Assembly (NCBI RefSeq): GCF_000719775.1
Contig: NZ_JOHR01000004.1
Span: 62,001-126,000, forward strand
From: Streptomyces sp. NRRL F-5135
GTDB lineage: Bacteria; Actinomycetota; Actinomycetes; Streptomycetales; Streptomycetaceae
Length of the DNA stretch: 64,000 bases
Reading direction: 5' to 3'
The position numbers were made by a program, and so were the translations under genes. The notes below the pieces were generated by a model that was not told the origin of the DNA, did no database searches, and worked only from the letters and a program-made list of their open reading frames with translations. Shown here piece after piece: positions 17,305-26,923 of the stretch; the stretch's first letter is position 1; each line of letters begins with the position of its first letter.

Positions 17305-17712
17305 CTAGCATTGCGGGAGTGGCGGGGTCACGTAGGTGCCGCCGCCTGCATTCAGCTTTCCGATGAACGGGTTGCAGCTCCTGCTCGACCCCCATTGCTC
17401 TGAGTAATGGAAGGGGGTGTTGGACATGTTTATTTTGGCGGACCAAGTGGTGGAGCCGTTCCGCTCCCAGCCGACACGCCCGGAGAGGCTTCCCCCGCTT
17501 TTTCTGTAGTAGTTGACGTGAACGTACGAACCATCACTCTTTCCTGCGACGGAGAGAGTGCCATTCGTGATGGTGCTGCAGCGCTGGCCGCCTCCAGGAT
17601 TGCCGTTGGCGGGGCAAGTGGTCACGCCGTCGGCCATGGCGGGTGCGGCAGTGATCAGCGGCATGGCGTTGATCATGCCGACAGCAATTGCGTTGAGTAT
17701 ACCTTTGTGCAT
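17305..17712 (-). CDS. Small secreted protein, unknown function
   Basis: 135 aa with a clear Sec signal peptide (MHKGILNAIAVGMINAMPLI, likely cleavage after APAMA). The mature part of about 108 residues is rich in Gly, Ser, Asn and Thr and has four cysteines (two near the start, one in SSRSCNPF, one as the last residue), consistent with two disulfides and a compact beta fold. GGAG ribosome binding site 8 bases before ATG 17712. It lies 90 bases upstream of the VanZ-type gene on the same strand and may be co-transcribed. No family recognised. Confidence 0.7.
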   Translation of the reverse strand: MHKGILNAIAVGMINAMPLITAAPAMADGVTTCPANGNPGGGQRCSTITNGTLSVAGKSDGSYVHVNYYRKSGGSLSGRVGWERNGSTTWSAKINMSNTPFHYSEQWGSSRSCNPFIGKLNAGGGTYVTPPLPQC

Positions 17713-18340
17713 AATTATTTCTCCGCAAGTAGGTATGAACGGTCATAGAAATGCTGGTACGGAGGATTGGCGCAGTTTGCGACTCCCGATGGGGATCGTA
17801 GCGTAACGGAAAGGAGTGATCTAGTTACCAAAGGTAGTTGAATCGAGATCGAATGCGGTGTGAATCTGCCAATATGCGGACAAACAGTCGAGCGAGTCGT
17901 GCTTTTTCGTTTTCTGGCTCGTTGCTTCAATTTGTGGACTGGCGCCCCGGCTGCGTCATCGCCGACGATCACGGCCGCCTGGCGGATAGGTGCCTCCTGA
18001 CCCGGCCCGGACGGCTGTACCGTCGCCGTCTCCATCACGCCAAAGGCACCCAGCAACACGGCAGGGCGTCCGCGAGGCCATCCAGATACGAAGGAACGGC
18101 CGGCGGGCGGGGCCGAGGACCACTACCAAAGCCGAAGTCGGTTCGCTGGAAAGGCTGCCGTGGATGGTGAGGCGGATCATTCGCAACGCGCATCGCGGGC
18201 TCGTTGCCTGGAAAGAACCACCGGACGAGATGCCCCTCGAACTCGTGCCGTACTCGATCGAATGAACGACCGCGCCCCTGTCCCGGCATCAGACGGGGCA
18301 GGGGCGCTTTCGCGTGCGCCTGCGGAGCCGGCCACGGGTA
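17713..18340. other. AT-richer intergenic region
   Basis: The first 250 bases are markedly AT-rich for this genome and should contain the promoter of the secreted-protein gene on the minus strand. A plus-strand open frame at 17990-18265 (91 codons) ends in a protein-like, charged stretch (PWMVRRIIRNAHRGLVAWKE) and could be a gene remnant, but there is no convincing start or ribosome binding site. Nothing else was identified. Confidence 0.4.
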
Positions 18341-18365
18341 CCGTTCTGATGTCGAGTCAGAACGG
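18341..18365. promoter_or_regulatory. Inverted repeat upstream of the XRE regulator, likely autoregulatory operator
   Basis: Perfect 9-bp arms CCGTTCTGA and TCAGAACGG separated by 7 bases, ending 7 bases before the ATG of the XRE-family gene. The right arm overlaps the GGAG ribosome binding site, so a bound protein, or a hairpin in the transcript, would block expression. Confidence 0.6.
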
Positions 18366-18372
18366 AGCCAGT

Positions 18373-19557
18373 ATGCACGCTCTTCCGCATGACCACACCG
18401 GCGCTCGCATCAAACGTCTGCGCCTGGAGCGACACCTCACTCAGCGCGCCCTGTCCGACCTGTCGACGGTGCCGTACAGCACCCTGACCAAGACCGAACA
18501 AGGCGTACTGCCTGCCTCGCCGCATGTCATCGCGAGCCTCGCCCGCGCACTCCGGGTGGACGTTGCGACGATCACCGGCCAGCCGTACGTAACGGAGCTG
18601 CGCGCTGACGAGCTGGACGTCCTCATAAGGCCGATCCGGGAAGCGCTGGATGTCTACGACCTTGGCCCGGACCCGGACATCACCCCACGCGCGCACCAAC
18701 TGCTCGCAGAGGACGCGGAAGAACTCCTTGTCATCGTCCGCGCCGGAGAGATCAAGCGCGCCGCCAGTCAGGTCGCCGGGCTCATCCAGGAGGCAACGAC
18801 GGCCGCGCACGCGGCGGGTACCACCGAGGGGTGGCTCGTGCTGGCAAGTGCCTACCGGACGGCGTATGACGTCGCCAGCAAGCTCGGTTACGGCGATCTC
18901 GCCGCGATCGCGCTGGCTCGGATGGACTGGGCGGCGCAGCGGGGATCGGACGCGGTGGTCGGCGGCATGTACCGCTACATGCGCGCCCTGACCTACCTGC
19001 GCGACGGTCAGTACCGAACCGGGGAACGCTTGGTCACGCTCGGCCTGGACGTCCTTGGACAGGCCGAGCCGAGCCGCGATCGTGACGTGGTCACGGGGCA
19101 ACTCCATCTGGGAGCGGCGGTCATGGCGGGCCGGGCCCAGGATGCGGCCCGTGCCGAGGGCCACCTGGCCGAAGCGGACAGACTCGCCGGCCGGACGGGC
19201 GAGGCGGTGGACGTGCACTGGTTGGCTTTCGGGCCCACGAACGTACGGGTGCACCGGGTGTCGGTGCTGGCCGAGCTGGACGAGTACGACACCGCAGCAC
19301 GGGAGGGACAAGGTGTCACCTTCGCCAAGGACTGGCCGGCCTCCCGACGGAGCCACCACCACGCCGAACTGGCGCGAGCTCAGATGTGGACGGGCGATCT
19401 CGGCGAGTCCTTCCGGAATCTGCTCGCCGCGCGGAAAGCGGCGCCTCAGCAGGCGAGGTATCACCCCACTGTCCGCGAGACCTACGCGGGGCTGGAGGCA
19501 GCGAAGCGCCAGTTGCCGGATTCGTTCCTCAGCTTTGGCTCGTGGCTGCACATCTAG
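18373..19557 (+). CDS. XRE family transcriptional regulator with TPR-like C-terminal domain
   Basis: 394 aa. The N-terminal helix-turn-helix (residues about 8-60: ARIKRLRLERHLTQRALSDL and PYSTLTKTEQG) is of XRE type. The remaining 330 residues are all helical repeats resembling tetratricopeptide repeats, the architecture of many Streptomyces regulators thought to sense peptides or small molecules. ATG 18373 has a GGAG ribosome binding site; the frame is open upstream to 18160. It heads a run of four plus-strand genes with two small ORFs overlapping end to end. Its 34-bp segment 18748-18781 is repeated at 11190. Confidence 0.85.
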   Translation: MHALPHDHTGARIKRLRLERHLTQRALSDLSTVPYSTLTKTEQGVLPASPHVIASLARALRVDVATITGQPYVTELRADELDVLIRPIREALDVYDLGPDPDITPRAHQLLAEDAEELLVIVRAGEIKRAASQVAGLIQEATTAAHAAGTTEGWLVLASAYRTAYDVASKLGYGDLAAIALARMDWAAQRGSDAVVGGMYRYMRALTYLRDGQYRTGERLVTLGLDVLGQAEPSRDRDVVTGQLHLGAAVMAGRAQDAARAEGHLAEADRLAGRTGEAVDVHWLAFGPTNVRVHRVSVLAELDEYDTAAREGQGVTFAKDWPASRRSHHHAELARAQMWTGDLGESFRNLLAARKAAPQQARYHPTVRETYAGLEAAKRQLPDSFLSFGSWLHI

Positions 19558-19661
19558 CAGCCCGTAAAGCTCTAGCCCCGGTTATCACCAGGTCGTGATA
19601 GCCGGGGCCCTTGCGCATCCCCATCATGGCTCCACTGTCTCGCTGTCACATGGAGCCGACT

Positions 19662-20021
19662 ATGAGCGCTGCCCCCGCACCCGCCACCGAGGCGATCCAA
19701 ACCGCCCTGGCTCGCGCCGCGGATCTCGGTCGGGCCGCGGGGACGATAGAGCAGCTCCAAGCGCTCGCCGATGAACTGCGCGACCACGTCCGCGTTCTGC
19801 TTCCCGCGGCTCAGGCGCACGCGGACGGGCTGTGGAAGGGTGGCCGGGACTGGTATCTGCTCGTGTCCCGGATCGGCACCGCGCGGCGGGCGGCCGAGAG
19901 CGAAGCGGCGCCGGCCGGGTTGCTGGAGGCGCATGTACGCGTGCGGCTGCTCGCGACTGACTGCCGCTGGCTCCTGTCGGAGTACGGTTCGGCCTCCGCG
20001 CCGGAAAGGGCCGAGCCGTGA
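19662..20021 (+). CDS. Small hypothetical protein, DUF6415-like
   Basis: 119 aa, mostly helical and Ala/Leu/Arg-rich. The segment ELRDHVRVLLPAAQ followed by a helix ending ARRAAESEAA resembles DUF6415-type proteins often found beside XRE regulators in Streptomyces; this match is from memory and tentative. GGAG ribosome binding site 7 bases before ATG 19662. Its stop codon overlaps the GTG of the next gene. Confidence 0.6.
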   Translation: MSAAPAPATEAIQTALARAADLGRAAGTIEQLQALADELRDHVRVLLPAAQAHADGLWKGGRDWYLLVSRIGTARRAAESEAAPAGLLEAHVRVRLLATDCRWLLSEYGSASAPERAEP

Positions 20022-20278
20022 TCGCGGTCCGGCTCCAGCTCCCCGGGCCGCCCGATTACCACCTCGGCGCGTGCTTCATCTGCCGCCGCTCGGGGCTGAG
20101 CACCATCCGGATCGGCACGATGTCGAGCCCCGGTGGTCCTGGGCACCACGCGCGTGAGACGCCGCTGTGCGTCTGCCGCGGCTGCCTGGGGCACCTGATG
20201 CTCATGCACCACACCGCGCACACCGGCCCGGCCCGGCCGTACGTGGCCGGCGGTCACCGCTGCTGGCTGGAGGGCTGA
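20018..20278 (+). CDS. Small cysteine-pair protein (possible zinc ribbon)
   Basis: 86 aa starting at GTG 20018, overlapping the preceding stop by four bases (GTGA). It contains CFIC near residue 19 and CVCRGC near residue 51, a layout that could bind one zinc ion, plus a His cluster (LMLMHHTAHTG). No family recognised. Overlap with both neighbours supports expression as part of the operon with the XRE regulator. Confidence 0.6.
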   Translation: MIAVRLQLPGPPDYHLGACFICRRSGLSTIRIGTMSSPGGPGHHARETPLCVCRGCLGHLMLMHHTAHTGPARPYVAGGHRCWLEG

Positions 20279-20493
20279 TGAAGAACGGTGCCCCGTGGGT
20301 GGGTGACCAGGTCCGCGACGAGGTGACGGGCCGGTCCGCCATCGTCACGGACGTGCGGAGCGGTAGGTACGTGTTGCGCGCGCTGCACGGTGTCCGCCAA
20401 TGGACCGCTCTCGACGCCGCCCGGCTCACCGTGACGGTGCCACTCCCCGAGAACCGACCTCCGCGTCGTCCGTCGGGACGGCGTCACAGCTGA
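20278..20493 (+). CDS. Small hypothetical protein
   Basis: 71 aa. Its ATG shares the last base of the preceding stop (TGATG). The N-terminal part (GDQVRDEVTGRSAIVTDVRS) looks like a small beta-barrel and the C terminus is basic and Arg-rich. No family recognised. It is the last gene of the XRE-led run, followed by a hairpin at 20529-20554. Confidence 0.55.
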   Translation: MKNGAPWVGDQVRDEVTGRSAIVTDVRSGRYVLRALHGVRQWTALDAARLTVTVPLPENRPPRRPSGRRHS

Positions 20494-20528
20494 TCTCCCG
20501 AGTGCCGCACGGCGGGGCAAAAGACAAA

Positions 20529-20554
20529 GGCAAGGAGGTTGCCCACTCCTTGCC
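20529..20554. terminator. Hairpin after the XRE-led operon
   Basis: Nine-bp arms GGCAAGGAG (20529-20537) and CTCCTTGCC (20546-20554) with an eight-base loop, 36 bases after the last stop codon and just upstream of the rox promoter region. Confidence 0.55.
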
Positions 20555-20564
20555 ACTCTCAAGG

Positions 20565-20599
20565 TATAGCGCACGGGGGGCCTTGCGGCAAGGCCCCCC
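20565..20599 (+). promoter_or_regulatory. Rifamycin-associated element (RAE) with -10-like sequence
   Basis: A near-perfect long inverted repeat at 20575-20599, GGGGGGCCTTG-CGG-CAAGGCCCCCC, contains the core of the published RAE (a palindromic element found upstream of rifamycin-inactivating genes in actinomycetes and needed for rifamycin induction). A TATAGC hexamer at 20565-20570 could be a -10 element. The next plus-strand gene is a rifampin monooxygenase, exactly the expected target class. Confidence 0.85.
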
Positions 20600-20759
20600 T
20601 CGTGCCGCAGAATCGTCGGCCGAGGCCAGGACCTGCGGAAACGGCGGATGCGCGGAGTGCGTGCCGTGTCGTCGGCGTAAAGGGTGTGCGGTCGCGTCGG
20701 ACCGACCGTGCGCGCCGATGGACCGTGTGGGGCGGGTGGCCGGAATCCACTCTCGTTGA

Positions 20760-22214
<1,455 letters not shown>

Positions 22215-22394
22215 GCGCGGCGGTCGAGATGCGTGACGCCCGGGATCGCTTCGGCTCTGATGTCGTACGCCGTCGCGCGTACCCGCCCGCCATCGGGCGC
22301 CCGCACCGGACGCGGCACCGGGTCCCGTGCCGGCCCCGCGCCGGGTCCGTCTCCGGTCAGGACCGGGGCGGACCCGGCACGAGGACTTGCGGCG

Positions 22395-22883
22395 TCAGGC
22401 GGGGAGCTGGGCCTCGATCGCCGCGACGACCTCCGGGGACTCCGGCTCCGTACGCGGCCGGATACGGGCCACGACCTCGCCCTGCGGGGACAGCAGGAAC
22501 TTCTCGAAGTTCCACTGCACGTCCCCGGCCGCCCCCTCCGCGTCGGCCGCCTTCGTCAGCTCCGCGTACAGCGGGTGCCGGGTCTCCCCGTTGACGTCCG
22601 TCTTCTCCAGCAGCGGGAAGGTCACCCCGTACGTCGCCGAGCAGAACGTCTCGATCTCCTCCGCGGTGCCCGGCTCCTGCCCGGCGAACTGGTTGCAGGG
22701 CACGCCGAGGACCGTGAACCCCTGGGCGCCGAACTGCTTCTGGAGCCGTTCCAGGCCCGCGTACTGCGGGGTGAGACCGCACTTGGAGGCCACGTTCACC
22801 ACCAGGACGGCCTTGCCCTGGTACGCGGCCAGGGACGTGGGCTCACCGGCCAGGGTGCGCAGGGGAATGTCGTACAGAGCCAT
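22395..22883 (-). CDS. Glutathione peroxidase family (thioredoxin-type) peroxidase
   Basis: 162 aa with the peroxidatic cysteine C35 in NVASKCGLTPQY, the FAGQEPG segment with Gln69, and WNFEKF. The catalytic residue is Cys, not selenocysteine, and actinomycetes lack glutathione, so a thioredoxin- or mycothiol-linked reductant is likely. It is convergent with rox. A second Cys (C63, VPCNQF) is present. Confidence 0.92.
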   Translation of the reverse strand: MALYDIPLRTLAGEPTSLAAYQGKAVLVVNVASKCGLTPQYAGLERLQKQFGAQGFTVLGVPCNQFAGQEPGTAEEIETFCSATYGVTFPLLEKTDVNGETRHPLYAELTKAADAEGAAGDVQWNFEKFLLSPQGEVVARIRPRTEPESPEVVAAIEAQLPA

Positions 22884-22948
22884 GGAGAATCTCCTCGCTG
22901 TCCGGGGGGTTCCGGCCTTGCCCGCCCATTCTGTACCCGGAGGTGGGC

Positions 22949-23317
22949 ATGCCGGGGACCGGGCTGGTACAGCTGGGAGGCGTGGCTGAACGGGAGAGGG
23001 ATCACGGGGTGGCGGATCACGGGGTGGCGGCGCGGCCGGGGGACGACGGACTGCTGCCGGGCACGGGCACGGGCACGGGCACGGGCACGGGCACGGGCAC
23101 GGAGACGGACACCGGCGCCGGTACGGGCACGGGCGACGGCGCCGGGGCGGGGGCCCGGCGTCCGGTCCGATGCCGTATGTGCGGGAGGCTGTTGACCGGT
23201 ACGGTGTCCCGTCGCACCGGTCTCGGGCCCACCTGCGACGCCAAAACGCACCCGCCCGCGCCCGACATCAGGACCTGGCGCCGCGAGGCCGACCAGGACC
23301 CGCTCCCCGGCTTCTGA
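22949..23317 (+). CDS. DUF6011-like zinc-finger protein with Gly-Thr repeat
   Basis: 122 aa. The C-terminal 45 residues have the pattern CRMCGRLLTGTVSRRTGLGP followed by TC, which matches small DUF6011-type domains with a Cys4-like metal site. The middle is low-complexity: seven exact GGGCAC hexamers (23059-23100) encode Gly-Thr seven times. ATG 22949 is preceded by GGAGG at five bases. Role unknown. The repeat is a candidate site for slippage and length variation. Confidence 0.65.
   Translation: MPGTGLVQLGGVAERERDHGVADHGVAARPGDDGLLPGTGTGTGTGTGTGTETDTGAGTGTGDGAGAGARRPVRCRMCGRLLTGTVSRRTGLGPTCDAKTHPPAPDIRTWRREADQDPLPGF
23059..23100 (+). repeat. Seven tandem GGGCAC hexamers
   Basis: Seven uninterrupted six-base copies inside a coding region, giving a Gly-Thr tract. 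Because the unit is a multiple of three, copy-number change would alter tract length without shifting the frame. Confidence 0.95.
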
Positions 23318-23411
23318 CCGGCCCAGGGGCCGATCCCGTGCCGATTCGGGGCGGATCCCGTGCCGGTTCCGGACCGGTCCCGGCCCCGGTGACCGGCCCC
23401 GTACGGGTACG

Positions 23412-25202
23412 TCAGGAGCCCGTCGCCGCCGCCGCGGCCCGTCCCGCCTGGCGGCCGGAGAACAGGCAGCCGCCCAGGAAGGTGCCCTCCAGCGACCGGT
23501 ACCCGTGCACCCCGCCGCCGCCGAAGCCCGCGACCTCGCCGGCCGCGTACAGGCCCGGCACCGGGGCGCCGGTGGCGTCCAGGACCCGGCCGGACAGATC
23601 GGTCTGGAGCCCGCCGAGGGTCTTGCGGGTGAGGATGTTCAGCCGTACCGCGATCAGCGGGCCGGCGCCCGGATCCAGGATCTTGTGGGCCGAGGCGGTG
23701 CGGCTGAGCTGGTCCCCGCTGTACCGGAGCGCGTTGTGGATCCCCATGACCTGGACGTCCTTGGTGTAGGGGTTGTCGATCTCCCGGTCGCGGGCGTCGA
23801 CCTGCCGCTGCAGGTCGGCCAGGTCGATCAGGTTGCGGCCGATCAGCCCGTTCATGCCCGCCACCAGGTCCGGAAGGGTCCTGGCGACGACGAAGTCGAC
23901 ACCGTTCTTCTTGAACTTCTCGACCGGTTCGGGGGTCTGCCAGATGCGCGAGAGGGTGAGCGGGATGTCCTTGTTGGTGAGGTCCGGGTTCTGCTCGGAG
24001 CCGGACAGCGCGAACTCCTTCGCCATGATCTTCTGCGTCGTGACGAACCAGGAGTAGTCGTACCCGGTGTCCGTGATGGCCTTCAGCGTGCTGAGGGTGT
24101 CGTACCCGGGCAGGTTGGGGGCGGAGAAGCGCTTGCCCCTGGCGTCCAGCCACAGGGACGAGGGGCCGGGCAGGATACGGATACCGTGCTTGGCCCAGAT
24201 CGGGGCGTAGTTGCGCAGCCCCTCGGTGTAGTGCCACATCCGGTCGGGGTTGACGATCCGCCCGCCGGCCCGCTCGGTGATGGCGAGCATCCGGCCGTCC
24301 ACGTATTCGGGCACCCCGGTGATCATGTTCGCGGGCGGGGCGCCGAGCCGCTCCGGCCAGTTCTGCCGGACCAGGTCGTGGTTGGCGCCGATGCCGCCGG
24401 AGGTGACGATCACCACCGGCGCGCGCAGTTCGAAGTCACCCACCACCACGCGCGAACTCTTCTTGCCGCGCGGGGCGTCGCTCGGCTCCAGCACCTTGCC
24501 GCGCACACCGGTGACGGCACCGTTCGTACGCACCAGCTCGTCGACGCGGTGCCGGAACTTGAACGTCACCCGGCCCGAGGCCGCCGCCGCCCGTACCCGC
24601 TTCTCGAACGGCTCCATCACGGCCGGGCCCGTGCCCCAGGTGACATGGAAGCGGGGCACCGAGTTGCCGTGCCCGTCCGCCAGGCCGCCACCCCGCTCGG
24701 CCCAGCCGACGATCGGGAACCAGCGCACCCCCAGCTGGTACAGCCAGGACCGCTTCTCGCCCGCGGCGAAGTCCACGTACGCCTCGGCCCACTTGTACGC
24801 CCAGTGGTCCGGGCCGCCGGGGTCCGTGACACCGCGGTCGAAGCCGGCCGTGCCCAGCCAGTCCTGCCACGCCAGGTCGCGCGAGTCCTTGATGCCCATC
24901 AGCCGCTGCTCGTCGGAGTCGACCAGGAACAGCCCGCCGAACGACCAGAACGCCTGTCCGCCCAGGTTGGACTCCGGCTCCTGGTCCAGCAGGAGCACCT
25001 TGCGCCCCGCGGCGGCCAGTTCCGCCGTGGCCACCAGGCCCGCGAGACCGTGGCCGACGACGATCGCGTCCGCGTCGGCCGACGACGAGGCGGCGAAGGC
25101 CGGTGCCGCCTGGGCGAGGGCGGTCGCACCGGCGAGCACGCCGCCGGCCACGGTCAGTGCCCGGCGACGGCTGAACAGGGACGGCTCTGCGGCTGATTCC
25201 AT
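23412..25202 (-). CDS. Tat-exported FAD-binding dehydrogenase (KstD/fumarate-reductase flavoprotein family)
   Basis: 596 aa. The N terminus has a twin-arginine signal (FSRRRALTVAGGVLAG, then APAFA). The FAD-binding motif follows (AIVVGHGLAGLVATAELAAA), and the C-terminal FAD motif is PGLYAAGEVAGFGGGGVHGY. The family (FAD-binding dehydrogenase, related to fumarate reductase and 3-ketosteroid-delta1-dehydrogenase) includes conserved actinobacterial members of unknown substrate. ATG 25202 is chosen; GTG 25211 is possible. Divergent from a PucR-like regulator. Steroid activity is not demonstrated. Confidence 0.85.
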   Translation of the reverse strand: MESAAEPSLFSRRRALTVAGGVLAGATALAQAAPAFAASSSADADAIVVGHGLAGLVATAELAAAGRKVLLLDQEPESNLGGQAFWSFGGLFLVDSDEQRLMGIKDSRDLAWQDWLGTAGFDRGVTDPGGPDHWAYKWAEAYVDFAAGEKRSWLYQLGVRWFPIVGWAERGGGLADGHGNSVPRFHVTWGTGPAVMEPFEKRVRAAAASGRVTFKFRHRVDELVRTNGAVTGVRGKVLEPSDAPRGKKSSRVVVGDFELRAPVVIVTSGGIGANHDLVRQNWPERLGAPPANMITGVPEYVDGRMLAITERAGGRIVNPDRMWHYTEGLRNYAPIWAKHGIRILPGPSSLWLDARGKRFSAPNLPGYDTLSTLKAITDTGYDYSWFVTTQKIMAKEFALSGSEQNPDLTNKDIPLTLSRIWQTPEPVEKFKKNGVDFVVARTLPDLVAGMNGLIGRNLIDLADLQRQVDARDREIDNPYTKDVQVMGIHNALRYSGDQLSRTASAHKILDPGAGPLIAVRLNILTRKTLGGLQTDLSGRVLDATGAPVPGLYAAGEVAGFGGGGVHGYRSLEGTFLGGCLFSGRQAGRAAAAATGS

Positions 25203-25379
25203 GGGGTCCACGGGATACCTTCCGACGGGGGGTGGCGGGTGGTGGCCGCGGGTCCCGCCCGACGGCGGTGCCCGGCGGCGGCGCACGGAGACGGCACCCG
25301 GCGGCAGCGCACGGGACCGCGCCCGGCGACGGCCCCGCCACGGGCGCGCGCGAAGGGTGCCGCCCCGAAGGCCCTGCTG

Positions 25380-25404
25380 TTACTGTGCGGTAGCCCACAG
25401 GTAA
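25380..25404. promoter_or_regulatory. Imperfect inverted repeat between the flavoprotein and the PucR-like gene
   Basis: TTACTGTG (25380-25387) and CACAGGTAA (25396-25404) are complementary except for one bulged base. It lies between divergent genes, in a slightly AT-richer patch, and may be an operator or promoter element. Confidence 0.35.
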
Positions 25405-25468
25405 TCAGGTCGCCGCGGGAGGGCGGTAGTGGCCGGGCGCCAACGCACCCGCCCGTCGTTGTGGCCCA

Positions 25469-26923
25469 GTGACAGCGCTCGTACGTCGGAAGCGTCGGAA
25501 GGGCGAGGCTTTGACCGTCACCCCTCAGCGCGAGCCGGTCGCCGGGATCCTGCGGGCCATGGCCCTCGACGCGGACGTACGGGGCGAACTCGTCCGCGCG
25601 GCGCGCGGACGCTCGCCCGAGGTGGCCCACCAGCTCACCGAGGCGGAGACCCGCCGCCATGTCGCCGCCCTGGTCGCCGCGGCGGGGGACTGGTTCGGCG
25701 CGTCCGACCGGGTGGACGGGTTCGACCGGGCGGACGAGGAGAACTTCGCGGCCGCCGCCCTCCTGGGGGCGGACCGGGCGGGGCAGGGCGTGCCGATGAC
25801 CGCGGTCCTGCGCGGGGTCCAGGCCGCCCTCACCCGTGCGATAGAGATCACCGCCGACCGCTGCCGGTCCGCCGGGGTGCCGCAGGACGCGCTCCTGGGC
25901 GCGGTCCTGCGGCTGAAGGAGTACGGCGACGCGGTCGAGCGCCAGGTGATCCACGGATACCGCGCCGCGGAGCGGGTCGGGCCGCAGGCGACGGGCGAGA
26001 TCCGGACGAGGCTGCTGCGGCGGTTACTGGTGGGCGGGACGGTACCGGCCCCGGAGGAGCTGACGCGGGCCGGGATACGACCGGACCGGGCGCGCCACTG
26101 CCTGGTGACGGACGCCCGGGACCCGGCGCGCGCTCGGCTGCTCGGCCGGCGGCTCGCCGCGCTCGGCGATGTCTTCGGGCTGGTCGAGGGGCGGCTGGTG
26201 GGCCTGTCTCCACGGCCGCCCAGGAGTGAGGAGATCGGGGCCGCCGCGCTGGTGGTGGTCTCGCCGCCCGTCGCCCTGGACGAGCTGCGCCCGGCCTACC
26301 GGCTCTGCGTCCGGGCCCTGGAGACCGGCGGGCACCGGCGGCGGCCCGGACCGTACGAACTCACCGGTTTCGCGGGCGAGATAGCGCTGGCGGACCAGCC
26401 GCTCCTGGGCGCCTACCTGAGCGGCCGGCTCCTGGGGGCCCTCGACCGGTCGGACGACTTCCATCGTCAACTCGCCCGTACCGCCCTGGCGTTCCTCGAC
26501 CATGGGCGCCGCCTGGACCGGACGGCGGCGAGCCTGTTCACCCACCCCAACACCGTTCGCTACCGGCTCGGCCGGCTCCAGGAACTGACGGGCGAGCCAC
26601 TGGCCGAGAGCCCGGAGGCCGGACCGCCCGCGGGCCTCTCGGCGGGTCGTTCAGGGGGGCCGCCCGCGCCGCTGAGCACGCTGCACTGGTGGTGGGCCCT
26701 GACCGACTGGCTACGGCCGGATCCGCGCCGAGAGCCGGCCCGTGACGCGGAGGACTCGACCCGCGAGCCGGCCCCGGACGCCGACCGGACCCCCGACGTC
26801 GACCGGGCCACGGACGCCGACCGGGCCCGGCCCCGCCGTCACGACGCCGGACCTCAGCCGGTGAGCTTGCGGAACAGGCCCTCCTGCACCACCGACACCA
26901 GCAACTTCCCCTCCCGGTCGTAG
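25469..26923 (+). CDS. PucR/CdaR-type helix-turn-helix regulator
   Basis: 484 aa. The C-terminal DNA-binding domain is clear (FLDHGRRLDRTAASLFTHPN then TVRYRLGRLQELTG, about residues 345-380), preceded by a GGDEF-like/CdaR middle region and an N-terminal sensory domain. A further 90 residues after the HTH are low-complexity and Asp/Arg/Pro-rich. The gene may start at GTG 25469 or at the TTG at 25511; no ribosome binding site decides this. It overlaps the convergent thioesterase gene tail by 70 bases. It probably controls the divergent flavoprotein gene. Confidence 0.8.
   Translation: MTALVRRKRRKGEALTVTPQREPVAGILRAMALDADVRGELVRAARGRSPEVAHQLTEAETRRHVAALVAAAGDWFGASDRVDGFDRADEENFAAAALLGADRAGQGVPMTAVLRGVQAALTRAIEITADRCRSAGVPQDALLGAVLRLKEYGDAVERQVIHGYRAAERVGPQATGEIRTRLLRRLLVGGTVPAPEELTRAGIRPDRARHCLVTDARDPARARLLGRRLAALGDVFGLVEGRLVGLSPRPPRSEEIGAAALVVVSPPVALDELRPAYRLCVRALETGGHRRRPGPYELTGFAGEIALADQPLLGAYLSGRLLGALDRSDDFHRQLARTALAFLDHGRRLDRTAASLFTHPNTVRYRLGRLQELTGEPLAESPEAGPPAGLSAGRSGGPPAPLSTLHWWWALTDWLRPDPRREPARDAEDSTREPAPDADRTPDVDRATDADRARPRRHDAGPQPVSLRNRPSCTTDTSNFPSRS

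Noticed and set aside
17990..18265. 91-codon plus-strand ORF
   Set aside because: No ribosome binding site and a Pro/Arg/Ser-rich first half; only the last 40 residues look protein-like, so it is mentioned with the intergenic region and not called as a gene.
23059..23100. GGGCAC array considered as a CRISPR-like or regulatory repeat
   Set aside because: Unit is six bases with no spacers and it lies within a reading frame; it is a simple tandem repeat.
24899..25404. Plus-strand open frame opposite the start of the FAD dehydrogenase
   Set aside because: Shadow of the Tat signal region; no start signal and no conserved motif.
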